Origin: Hyphomicrobiaceae bacterium
Lineage (GTDB): Bacteria; Pseudomonadota; Alphaproteobacteria; Rhizobiales; Hyphomicrobiaceae
Direction: 5' to 3'
NCBI GenBank assembly: GCA_025359185.1
Contig: JANYHF010000011.1
Location: 1-64,000 of the forward strand
DNA: 64,000 nucleotides
The notes under the pieces are model-generated. The model had not been told where the DNA came from. It saw only the letters and a program-made list of their open reading frames with translations, and did no database searches. Shown here piece after piece: positions 39,820 through 47,536 of the stretch. The translations under genes were made by a program, and so were the position numbers. Positions within the stretch are counted from its first letter, which is position 1; every line of letters starts with the position of its first letter.

Positions 39820-40113
39820 TTACGGAATTTCCCATTGGCCCGGGCGTTCCTGGGCGGTGTGAAAAACCCGTAAGATCTCGACCCTGTCATGTGTCACCCG
39901 GTAGGGTATCACATAAGGTAAACCGGCGACGCTTATCTCCCGTAAGCCAACGACCGGGGAGGGCCGTCCGAGATGCGGATGATGCTTCAGGAGGCCGGCA
40001 GTCCGGCGTAGTTTGGCTGCAACCGGTTGTGCGGCACCAGGGTCGTGATCAGCGATGTAACGGCGGAGTTCGGTCAAATCGGCGATTGCAAGTGGCAGCC
40101 AGACCAGTTTCAT
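39820..40113 (-). CDS. RelE/ParE-family toxin
   Basis: A 97-residue ParE-type toxin: KLVWLPLAIADLTELRRYIADHDP at the N-terminus, HPHLGRPSPVVGLREISVAGLPYVIPYRV in the middle (split for reading), and VEILRVFHTAQERPGQW at the end. ParE toxins block gyrase; RelE-type members cut mRNA. The ATG overlaps the antitoxin stop (ATGA). Confidence 0.9.
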   Translation of the reverse strand: MKLVWLPLAIADLTELRRYIADHDPGAAQPVAAKLRRTAGLLKHHPHLGRPSPVVGLREISVAGLPYVIPYRVTHDRVEILRVFHTAQERPGQWEIP

Positions 40114-40397
40114 GGTTTGCGGTGCGGCAGGACATCGGCTGCCGGCGGCGGAAGTTCGGTGGCACTACCCCAAGAGGCCAGCCAGGCATCGGCTGCCGCT
40201 TCGGAAACAAACCGGCCTGCGTCAGCTTGTGTCACAGCCTCATGCAATGCAGCAACCTGCCACGCGTTGCGCGCGACATACTCTTCGATGGCTTTGTTGA
40301 CGAGGAAAGACTTCGTGCGATTGGTTGTTTTGGCGAGAACGTCCAGGCTTGCTTTTGTGTCCTCAGGCAAGCGAAGGGTGAACACCGAATTGGTCAT
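40110..40397 (-). CDS. ribbon-helix-helix antitoxin
   Basis: A 95-residue antitoxin with a CopG/ParD-like DNA-binding part (VFTLRLPEDTKASLDVLAKTTNRTKSF, given in part) and an acidic/Pro-rich toxin-binding tail. It should neutralise the downstream ParE-like toxin and bind the palindrome at 40415-40431 to repress the operon. Confidence 0.88.
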   Translation of the reverse strand: MTNSVFTLRLPEDTKASLDVLAKTTNRTKSFLVNKAIEEYVARNAWQVAALHEAVTQADAGRFVSEAAADAWLASWGSATELPPPAADVLPHRKP

Positions 40398-40414
40398 GGG
40401 TCTTCTCTTCTATC

Positions 40415-40431
40415 GTATTACACTATAATAC
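40415..40431 (-). promoter_or_regulatory. operator palindrome of the ParE/RHH operon
   Basis: GTATTA-CACTA-TAATAC, a perfect 6-bp inverted repeat 18 bases upstream of the antitoxin ATG, overlapping a TATAGT -10-like box on the minus strand. It fits an autorepression site of the RHH antitoxin. Confidence 0.55.
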
Positions 40432-40487
40432 AATGTCGTCATAGGTGAAGTTTTGTCAAGAAATCCCATTGGAACCCGCCTGCTTTC

Positions 40488-40907
40488 ATGATCCAGCTCA
40501 CCCCTAAGATCTCTATCGAAGACAGCGAGATCGAGGAGCAGTTCATCCGCGCCTCGGGGCCGGGCGGGCAGAATGTCAACAAGGTGTCGACGGCGGTTGA
40601 GCTGCGTTTCAATGTACGGGCTTCGCCGGCGCTGACTGGGCCTATCAAGACGCGCCTGGTGGCGCTCGCGGGCAGCCGCATGACCAAGGAGGGTGTGCTG
40701 GTCATCCGCGCCGACCGCTTCCGCTCGCAGAACGGCAACCGCGAGGATGCACTGCAGCGGTTGAAGGAGATGGTCGCTGAGGCTGAGGTGCCGCCCAAGC
40801 CGCGCGTCAAAACCCGGCCGTCCTATGCCGCCAAGCAGAAGCGTATGGACACCAAAGCCGTGCGGGCCAAAGTCAAACGCGCGCGGCGGGACAAACCTGA
40901 GGAGTAG
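40488..40907 (+). CDS. arfB: alternative ribosome-rescue factor ArfB (YaeJ-like peptidyl-tRNA hydrolase)
   Basis: A 139-residue release-factor-like protein. The catalytic GGQ is in RASGPGGQNVNKVST; the basic C-terminal tail (RPSYAAKQKRMDTKAVRAKVKRARR) enters the mRNA channel of stalled ribosomes. It releases nascent chains from non-stop complexes. The amine oxidase GTG lies four bases after its stop and uses a ribosome site within arfB, so the two may be cotranscribed. Confidence 0.95.
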   Translation: MIQLTPKISIEDSEIEEQFIRASGPGGQNVNKVSTAVELRFNVRASPALTGPIKTRLVALAGSRMTKEGVLVIRADRFRSQNGNREDALQRLKEMVAEAEVPPKPRVKTRPSYAAKQKRMDTKAVRAKVKRARRDKPEE

Positions 40908-40911
40908 ACTG

Positions 40912-42807
40912 GTGGCAGCCAAACACCCGCTTGATCCGCTCGATGCGGTAGAAATGTCTTTCGCTGTCGCCGCGGTGCACGCTCAAGGCGGGCTCGATGC
41001 GTCGGCCTGGTTCGAAACCGTCGCGCTCGACGAGCCGGAAAAGGCCGCGTTGCGAGCTTACACGCCCGGCAGCCCCCCCAACCGTCGGGCGTTCGTGGCC
41101 TGCTACGAACCCTCCAGCAACCGCACCTTCGATGGGGCGGTCGATCTCGCGTCCGGAAAGCTCGTGCATTGGCGGCACGTTCCAGGCGCCCAAGCCCGCA
41201 TCGTCATGGACGAGTTCGTGGAGGGCGGGCGCATCGCAATCGCCGATCCGGTGTTCCGTGCCGCGTGCGCCAAGCGTGGCATTGATCCAGATAAGGTGCT
41301 CGTCGAGCCATGGGCGGCTGGTAATTTTGGCATCGAAGGCGAGGCCGGAGAACGGCTCGCCTATGGCCATTGCTGGCTGCCCAATGACAGCGGCGACAAC
41401 CCCTATGGCCGGCCGATTGCCAACCTGCATCCGGTCATCGATCTGCGCCGCCGACGGGTGCTGCGTGTTGACGACTTCGGAGCCGTGCCGCTGCCTCCGG
41501 ATTCGGGCAACATTGTTCTGCGCGATGGTCTGCGCACGGACATCAAACCGTTTGAAATCACGCAACCCGACGGCCCCAGTTTCACCGTCGAGGGCCAGCA
41601 TGTACGCTGGCAGAAATGGGACCTGCGCGTCGGCTTCAATGGCCGCGAGGGTTTGCATTTTTACGAGATCGGCTACGAGGATCAGGGCCGCGTGCGCCCG
41701 ATCATGCACCGCGCATCGCTCGCCGAGATGGTCGTACCTTATGGCGATCCGACGGGCGGCAACTTCCGCCGCAACGCTTTTGATGCTGGCGAATATGGCG
41801 TCGGCGCGTTGGTCGATGCCCTGGCGTTGGGTTGCGATTGCCTCGGACACATCCACTATTTCGATGCCTGGTCCCACGATTGGCATGGCAGTCCGAAGCT
41901 GGCCAAAAACGCCATCTGTATGCATGAGGAGGATTACGGCATCCTCTGGAAGTTCAGCAACACCTATACCGATCCTGTCCGCTCTACAGTTGCGCGCTCG
42001 CGGCGGCTGGTGATCTCGTCCTTCAGCACCATCGGCAACTACGTGTACGGCTTTTTCTGGTATTTCTACCAGGACGGCACCATCGGCGTAGAAATCAAAG
42101 CAACGGGCATCCCGTTCCCGACCGGCACGCCATCGGGCGAGCCTGGGCCGTGGGGCGAGCCGATGGCGGAGGGCATCGTTGGCCACGTCCACCAACATGT
42201 GTTCAGCCTCCGCTTCGATATGTCCGTCGACGGCGACCGGAACGCCATACGCGAAGTGAATTTTGCCGGGCTGCCCAAGGGGCCGGGCAATCCGCAAGGC
42301 AATGCCATTGTCACCACGGTGACGCCGCTCAAGACCGAGCAGTCCGCCCAGCGCGTGATGGATCTTGCCTCGGCGCGTTATTGGGCCGTGGTCAATCCAA
42401 ATTCGCTCAACCGGTTCGGCAAGCCCGTGGGCTACAAACTGGTGCCCGGCGCAAATGCTCTGCCTTACCTGACGCCCGACGCGCCGGTCGCCAAACGCGC
42501 AGGCTTCATGTTCAAGCACTTCTGGGTGACGCGCTATGACCGCGCTGAACTCTATCCGGCAGGCTGGTATCCCAACCAGCACGCGGGCGGTGACGGGCTG
42601 CCCGCATACACCGCCAGCGACCGGCTGCTGGAAAACGAGAATGTGGTGGTGTGGTACACGCTCAACTATCACCACCTGTCGCGGCCCGAGGATTGGCCGG
42701 TGCAGCCAACGGTCTATGCCTCGATGCACTGGATGCCCGAGGGCTTCTTTGACCGCAATCCGGCGCTGGATGTGCCGCCATCCAAGCCTGCTCACTGCTG
42801 TGACTGA
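40912..42807 (+). CDS. copper amine oxidase (primary-amine oxidase) with an altered TPQ motif
   Basis: A 631-residue copper amine oxidase, which oxidises primary amines to aldehydes with O2, giving ammonia and H2O2. The catalytic-base block is NAFDAGEYGVGALVDAL; copper ligands are HVHQH and the His of YHHLSRPEDWPVQP. The cofactor site reads STIGNYVYGFFW: the modified Tyr is present but Asp/Glu after it, usual in N-Y-D/E, is Val. The start is GTG 40912 with GAGGAG nine bases upstream. No signal peptide is visible, so it is probably cytoplasmic. Confidence 0.93.
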   Translation: MAAKHPLDPLDAVEMSFAVAAVHAQGGLDASAWFETVALDEPEKAALRAYTPGSPPNRRAFVACYEPSSNRTFDGAVDLASGKLVHWRHVPGAQARIVMDEFVEGGRIAIADPVFRAACAKRGIDPDKVLVEPWAAGNFGIEGEAGERLAYGHCWLPNDSGDNPYGRPIANLHPVIDLRRRRVLRVDDFGAVPLPPDSGNIVLRDGLRTDIKPFEITQPDGPSFTVEGQHVRWQKWDLRVGFNGREGLHFYEIGYEDQGRVRPIMHRASLAEMVVPYGDPTGGNFRRNAFDAGEYGVGALVDALALGCDCLGHIHYFDAWSHDWHGSPKLAKNAICMHEEDYGILWKFSNTYTDPVRSTVARSRRLVISSFSTIGNYVYGFFWYFYQDGTIGVEIKATGIPFPTGTPSGEPGPWGEPMAEGIVGHVHQHVFSLRFDMSVDGDRNAIREVNFAGLPKGPGNPQGNAIVTTVTPLKTEQSAQRVMDLASARYWAVVNPNSLNRFGKPVGYKLVPGANALPYLTPDAPVAKRAGFMFKHFWVTRYDRAELYPAGWYPNQHAGGDGLPAYTASDRLLENENVVVWYTLNYHHLSRPEDWPVQPTVYASMHWMPEGFFDRNPALDVPPSKPAHCCD

Positions 42808-42951
42808 TGCTGCACGGCCACAGGCCGGGCTTGTGTCACAGATGGCATTTTGCCAACGACCCCGGAAGTTTAGTACACTTCAAACGAATCGCGGCACCCC
42901 AGGTAGCGTTTCGGGAACGCAGCCGCCTCGCTCGAAGACCTGGGGTTCGTC

Positions 42952-43800
42952 ATGCGCTTGATGTTCGCCGCCATTATCCTTGCAGCCTTCCCCGTTGCCG
43001 CCGCTTTGGCCGACGACTATTCGAATTGCGCCCAGGATGCTAATCCAGCTGTCAAATTTGAGGGCTGCTCGGCGCTGCTTGCCAAAAACCCAGGTCTAGC
43101 AGCGGCCTATAGCAGCCGGGGCAGCGCTTCGGCCGCCTTGGGCAACGCCGACCAAGCTATCGCCGACTATTCCTATGCGTTGGTTCTCGATCCCTCTTTG
43201 GGAGCAGCCTATTACAACCGGGCGCTCCTTTACCTTGCCGAGGACAACGCCACCTTGGCAGCGGACGACTTTGGCCAAGTGATTGCTCTCGATCCTAAGG
43301 ACGCCACGGCCTACAATGGCCGGGGCATGGCCTATGCCGCCAGCAGCCGGTTTTCCTTGGCTGACGCCGATTTCGCCAAGGCACTCGGTCTCGATCCCCG
43401 GTATGTGCGGGCCTATCTTGGACGGGCCAATCTCAATATGCTGCGCGGTGAGTTTGCTGCGGCAGCGGCGGGCTATGAGAAGGTGCTGCAGCTCGATCCT
43501 GGCAATGCAGACGCGCTTGGCGGGCGCGCTTTGGCCGCCAATCCGGCATCTCCCGTGGCTGTCGCTCCGGCTGCCCCCGAGAACGACGCTGTAAGCAGTC
43601 TGACGCCTCTTGCTGTAACGCCTAGCCAGAATCGGTTGCCAGCGCATAAAGCCGTTCCACAGGGTGTTCCGTCTGCCACCGTCCGGTCTGAGCCTAAGCG
43701 GCGCAAGTCCAGTCTGCCCGCAAAAACGGTGTCGATACAGCCCGCCGCCGGCGGTTGCGGCACCTATGGAGATGAGCTCTGCATTGTGTTGAGCCGGTAA
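42952..43800 (+). CDS. secreted TPR-repeat protein
   Basis: A 282-residue exported protein. Signal peptide MRLMFAAIILAAFPVAAALA, then about four TPR units (around residues 45-180; for example AAAYSSRGSASAALGNADQAIADY and AAYYNRALLYLAED). The C-terminal third is Pro/Ala-rich and ends with GGCGTYGDELCIVLSR, whose two cysteines could pair. TPRs bind partner proteins; no partner is visible nearby. Confidence 0.82.
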   Translation: MRLMFAAIILAAFPVAAALADDYSNCAQDANPAVKFEGCSALLAKNPGLAAAYSSRGSASAALGNADQAIADYSYALVLDPSLGAAYYNRALLYLAEDNATLAADDFGQVIALDPKDATAYNGRGMAYAASSRFSLADADFAKALGLDPRYVRAYLGRANLNMLRGEFAAAAAGYEKVLQLDPGNADALGGRALAANPASPVAVAPAAPENDAVSSLTPLAVTPSQNRLPAHKAVPQGVPSATVRSEPKRRKSSLPAKTVSIQPAAGGCGTYGDELCIVLSR

Positions 43801-43938
43801 CGGCACACCCATATGTGAGCCGGAGTTGAGCCGGAGTTCAACAGACTTCCTAACCCATTTCGCGTAAACACGTTCCGGTGCCAGGGATTGTGCGGATCGT
43901 ACATGCACGGGTCAATCGGGCGCTGCGGGAGTGACGCG

Positions 43939-44739
43939 ATGGGCGAAGCGGAAATCTATTTTGGTGTCTGGCTGGCAGGGCTGGCAAGCTTTCTCAGCCC
44001 CTGCGTGCTGCCGCTGGTGCCACCCTATCTCGGGTTTATCGGCGGTACGTCGATTGAGGCCATCGCAAATTCTGAGGGCGGGCAGGGCAGCGGGGCGCAT
44101 CGCCGGGTAATGCTGGCGGCGCTGATTTTTGTGCTGGGCTTCACGACCGTGTTTGTCGCGCTGGGTGCTGGCGCGTCGTTCATCGGTCAGCTGCTGCTGG
44201 CCTGGCGCGGCTGGCTGGGAATTGCCGCCGGCGCTATCCTCATCGTGTTCGGTCTGCATTTCCTAGGCTTTGTCCGGATCCCGCTGCTCTATCGCGAGGC
44301 TCGCTATCACGCCTCGTCGGAGCCTGCGTCGTTGTTTGGCGCCTACGTCATTGGCCTTGCCTTCGCCTTGGGCTGGACGCCATGCATCGGCCCCATCTTG
44401 TCGGCCGTCATCTCAGTTGCAGGCAGCTCCGCCAGCCTTGGGCGCGGGATAGCGCTGCTGTTCACCTATTCTCTTGGTCTGGGCATCCCGTTCCTGCTGG
44501 CAGCCATCGCCATAGGTCCCTTTCTGGGCTTCATGAAGCGTTTCCGCCGCCATCTGGGGACTGTGGAAAAAGTGATGGGTGCTGCCTTGGTTCTGACAGG
44601 GTTGCTGATGCTGACTGGATCCTTGAATTGGTTCGGGGCTTGGCTGCTGGAGACCTATCCGGGCATTGCCAATATCGAGACGTGGGTAGTGCCAGAAGGA
44701 TTGCGTGGCGGCATTCTTCGTCAAAGCCAGGGCGGATAA
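43939..44739 (+). CDS. ccdA: CcdA-type cytochrome c biogenesis/thiol transport protein
   Basis: A 266-residue membrane protein with six helices. Conserved cysteines: FLSPCVLPLVPPYLGF and GWTPCIGPILSAV, the typical CcdA pattern. It carries electrons from cytoplasmic thioredoxin to periplasmic apocytochrome c or disulfide reductases. GGGAG stands eight bases before ATG 43939. It is closer to canonical CcdA (LSPCVLPLVPPY) than the paralogue at 10871. It stands alone. Confidence 0.92.
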   Translation: MGEAEIYFGVWLAGLASFLSPCVLPLVPPYLGFIGGTSIEAIANSEGGQGSGAHRRVMLAALIFVLGFTTVFVALGAGASFIGQLLLAWRGWLGIAAGAILIVFGLHFLGFVRIPLLYREARYHASSEPASLFGAYVIGLAFALGWTPCIGPILSAVISVAGSSASLGRGIALLFTYSLGLGIPFLLAAIAIGPFLGFMKRFRRHLGTVEKVMGAALVLTGLLMLTGSLNWFGAWLLETYPGIANIETWVVPEGLRGGILRQSQGG

Positions 44740-45138
44740 GCTGCCTCCAGCACACGAATTCCGGTGTTTCGAACTGCGTTGCGGGCGCGCCACAGGAACG
44801 GGTCTATCGGCCTTGGGCCATTGCGCGGCCGGAGAAAAATTGACTAGGGTCTGGATAACGTTGACGTCGCCCAGCGGTCCTATCGCGGGCCTTCGTCTTA
44901 CGGGGGAAGGAGCCTGCGCAAACCGGTTGGTGCGCTGCGGGCTTTAGCGGAGGGGCCGGTTCGACCGGGGGGTTAGAACCGGCCCATTTTTGCTTTTGCG
45001 GGCAACGAACAAGACCTGCGCTTGGATTATCCCGAAGCCTCGTGCACACTCCGCCATCAATAGGCTGCGGATAACAAACGCGCTGTCATCAAACTGTTGG
45101 GAAACCCGCCTCTGGTTGGGGCGGCCACCAGACCGGGG
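44740..45138 (+). other. gene-free interval with structured segment
   Basis: About 400 bases without a supported gene. Bases 44884-44991 are rich in hairpin potential and end in a strong terminator; the remainder (44740-44838, 44992-45138) shows nothing recognisable. Confidence 0.5.
44953..44991 (+). terminator. intrinsic terminator
   Basis: Perfect 10-bp stem GGGCCGGTTC (44953-44962) / GAACCGGCCC (44976-44985) followed by ATTTTTGCTTTT. It lies over 200 bases after the ccdA stop, so it may end a small RNA or a long ccdA 3' tail. Confidence 0.8.
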
Positions 45139-45960
45139 ATGGATCAGATGATTGCAAACGATGAAGACGGCAGCCGCCGCTACCGTGCGCTGTTTCTTTC
45201 GGACGTGCATTTGGGCACCAAGGCCTGCCAGGCCGACCTGTTGCTCGATTTTCTGCGCGTGCATGACGCCGACACCATCTATCTCGTTGGTGACATTGTC
45301 GATTTCTGGCGTATCCGCCGCGCCGCGCACTGGCCTCAGTCGCATAATGACGTGCTGCAAAAGTTGCTGCGCAAGGTGCGCAAGGGCTCGCGGATCGTCT
45401 ATCTGCCCGGCAATCACGATGAGGCGTTGCGGGACTATTGCGGTGCCAAGTTCGGCGGTATCGAGATTGTGGACAGCATCATTCACACAACTGCAGATGG
45501 CAAGCGTGCGCTGGTTGTGCATGGCGATCAGTTCGATGTTGTCGTCCACTATGCCAAGTGGCTGGCCTATCTAGGAGATTCTGCCTACATCTTGGCGCTC
45601 TGGGCCAATACGCATCTCAATTTTGCGCGGCGCAAGGCGGGCTTGAGCTATTGGTCGTTGTCGGCGTTTTTGAAGCACAAGGTGAAGCAAGCCGTGAATT
45701 TCATCAGTGCCTTTGAGTCTGCGCTGGCCACCGAGGCGCGCAACCAGGGAGCAGATATCGTCATTTGCGGGCATATCCATCATGTTGCCAAGCGGCAGAT
45801 GGGCGATGTGCTCTATGTCAATACGGGCGACTGGGTCGAGAGCGGAACAGCAATCGGCGAACGGGAAGACGGGACCTTGGAAATCATCGATTGGATGAAG
45901 GATCATGAGGTCAACCGCCTGCGCGCCAAGGGCAATCTTCCTGTTGATCTTGCGGCCTGA
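45139..45960 (+). CDS. LpxH-like metallophosphoesterase
   Basis: A 273-residue calcineurin-like phosphoesterase. Metal motifs: LFLSDVHLGT, LVGDIVDFW, LPGNHDE, VVHGDQFD and ICGHIHHV. The closest known group is UDP-2,3-diacylglucosamine diphosphatase (lipid A synthesis), although many alphaproteobacteria use LpxI, so another lipid or sugar pyrophosphate is possible. ATG 45139 sits directly after GGGG; ATG 45148 has better spacing. It is followed after 30 bases by a glycosyltransferase, a pairing I associate with rhizobial genomes. Confidence 0.85.
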   Translation: MDQMIANDEDGSRRYRALFLSDVHLGTKACQADLLLDFLRVHDADTIYLVGDIVDFWRIRRAAHWPQSHNDVLQKLLRKVRKGSRIVYLPGNHDEALRDYCGAKFGGIEIVDSIIHTTADGKRALVVHGDQFDVVVHYAKWLAYLGDSAYILALWANTHLNFARRKAGLSYWSLSAFLKHKVKQAVNFISAFESALATEARNQGADIVICGHIHHVAKRQMGDVLYVNTGDWVESGTAIGEREDGTLEIIDWMKDHEVNRLRAKGNLPVDLAA

Positions 45961-45990
45961 ACAGCGCGGCACCCTTGGAATGATTGCTGA

Positions 45991-47043
45991 ATGCGTGTGC
46001 TCGTAGCCACAGATGCTTGGAAACCACAGGTCAATGGTGTCGTGCGCACCTATGACCGGCTGAGCGCTGAGGCCCCCCGTCTCGGTGCCGAATTGTTTTT
46101 TCTCTCGCCTGAGCCGTTCTCGACGTTGCCATTGCCCAGTTACCCCGAAATCCGCCTGGCGCTGGTTGGCGAGGCCAATGTCGAACATTGGTACCGGCAG
46201 ATCCGCCCCGATTTCATTCACATTGCCACGGAAGGGCCGATTGGTCTGCGTACGCGCAGCTGGTGTCTCCGCCAGGGGCACCCGTTCACCAGCAGCTATC
46301 ACACGCGGTTTCCAGACTATCTGTCGGCGCGGATGCCGGTGCCGCTGTCCTGGGGCTACGCCTTGCAGCGCTGGTTCCATAATTCCGGCGCGGGCATGAT
46401 GGTGGCAACGCCCTCGCTGGCCAACGATTTGAAGGCCAAGGGCTTCAGCAATCTGATGCCATGGACCCGTGGCGTCGATACGCAAGTGTTCCGGCCGCGC
46501 AAGAGCACAGGTCCGAGCAGTGCGGAGCCGGTGTTCCTCTATGTCGGGCGGATTGCGGTTGAAAAGGGCATCGAGAGCTTTCTCGGTCTCGATCTGCCCG
46601 GCGCAAAAGTCGTTGTCGGCGACGGCCCCCAACTCGATGAACTGCGGAGGCGCTTTCCAAATGTAAGGTTCACTGGGCCGCTTTTCGATGAGGCGCTGGC
46701 GCAGGAATACGCCGCCGCCGATGTGTTCGTGTTTCCGAGCCGCACCGACACCTTCGGCATTGTGCTGCTCGAAGCCATGGCCTCCGGCCTGCCGGTCGCC
46801 GCCTTGCCGGTTACTGGACCCATCGATGTCGTGCGCCATGGCGAAACCGGCATTCTCGATGAGGATTTACAAAAAGCGGCCATAGCAGCCTTGTCCCTCA
46901 ACCGTGATGCCGTAAGGCATCACGCATTGTCATTCAGTTGGCGCAATTGCGCCAGTATTTTCCTCGAAAATGTTTACCAAGCCAACCGGGATGCCGGCCA
47001 CCAGCCCGCCAACCGGCCTGCCCCGCTGGAGCTGCGGGCTTAG
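45991..47043 (+). CDS. GT4-type glycosyltransferase (mannosyltransferase-like)
   Basis: A 350-residue GT-B enzyme. N-terminal VATDAWKPQVNGVVRTYDRLS, acceptor-domain SSYHTRFPDYLSAR, and the donor site FVFPSRTDTFGIVLLEAMASGLPVAALP with the E-x7-E motif. The family transfers mannose or glucose onto lipids (MgtA/PimB-like). Together with the adjoining phosphoesterase it may build a membrane glycolipid. Its stop overlaps the convergent HisKA gene. Confidence 0.88.
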   Translation: MRVLVATDAWKPQVNGVVRTYDRLSAEAPRLGAELFFLSPEPFSTLPLPSYPEIRLALVGEANVEHWYRQIRPDFIHIATEGPIGLRTRSWCLRQGHPFTSSYHTRFPDYLSARMPVPLSWGYALQRWFHNSGAGMMVATPSLANDLKAKGFSNLMPWTRGVDTQVFRPRKSTGPSSAEPVFLYVGRIAVEKGIESFLGLDLPGAKVVVGDGPQLDELRRRFPNVRFTGPLFDEALAQEYAAADVFVFPSRTDTFGIVLLEAMASGLPVAALPVTGPIDVVRHGETGILDEDLQKAAIAALSLNRDAVRHHALSFSWRNCASIFLENVYQANRDAGHQPANRPAPLELRA

Positions 47044-47414
47044 ATCTGACCCCATGCGGCACTTTGGGATGGCGGCAACCGGGCATCGGCGCCGTGCAAC
47101 AGCTTGCGGCCGGCCAGGGCCAGAACCTCATCCGATACTGCCAGCAGCGACTCGCCGCTGAAACGCACATGCTTGACGTACTCCTCGTATTTCGGGTGGC
47201 CCAGCGGCCCATGCAACTTATGCGTCATGATCTCTGAAAACCCCATGATGGCATTGAGGGCGGTGCGTAAGTCGTGGCCGATGCGAGAGAGGGCGACATG
47301 CGAGGCGTCCGGGGCGGTGGGAGGCTTGGGGGCGGGGCCGCAAGTAAACAACTCAAGTTGCTCAGACGCACATTCACCAAAATTCGCGAAATCGTGGGTG
47401 ATGGTGTCGAGCAT
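47040..47414 (-). CDS. stand-alone HisKA (phospho-acceptor) domain protein
   Basis: A 124-residue protein consisting mainly of a histidine-kinase dimerisation domain. The H-box is LSRIGHDLRTALNAIMGFSEIM, followed by HPKYEEYVKHVRFSGESLLAVSDEVL. No HATPase catalytic domain, sensor or membrane helix is encoded here or nearby. GGAGGG lies before ATG 47414. It may serve as a phosphotransfer or scaffold protein. Confidence 0.8.
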   Translation of the reverse strand: MLDTITHDFANFGECASEQLELFTCGPAPKPPTAPDASHVALSRIGHDLRTALNAIMGFSEIMTHKLHGPLGHPKYEEYVKHVRFSGESLLAVSDEVLALAGRKLLHGADARLPPSQSAAWGQI

Positions 47415-47536
47415 GTGTCCCTCCTTGAGAGTTGGCCGGCAGCCCCCGCTGAACCGGCACAACCGCGAACCGGCTGCAGGGGCATAGAACCAGTTCCTGA
47501 GCTGATTTGTCTATGGATTTGAAATAGCGTCGTATT

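Noticed and set aside
40873-42795. 640-codon open frame on the - strand
   Set aside because: It is antisense to the copper amine oxidase and shows no recognisable motif.
45571-46839. 422-codon open frame on the - strand
   Set aside because: It is antisense to the phosphoesterase and glycosyltransferase genes, both with full motif sets.
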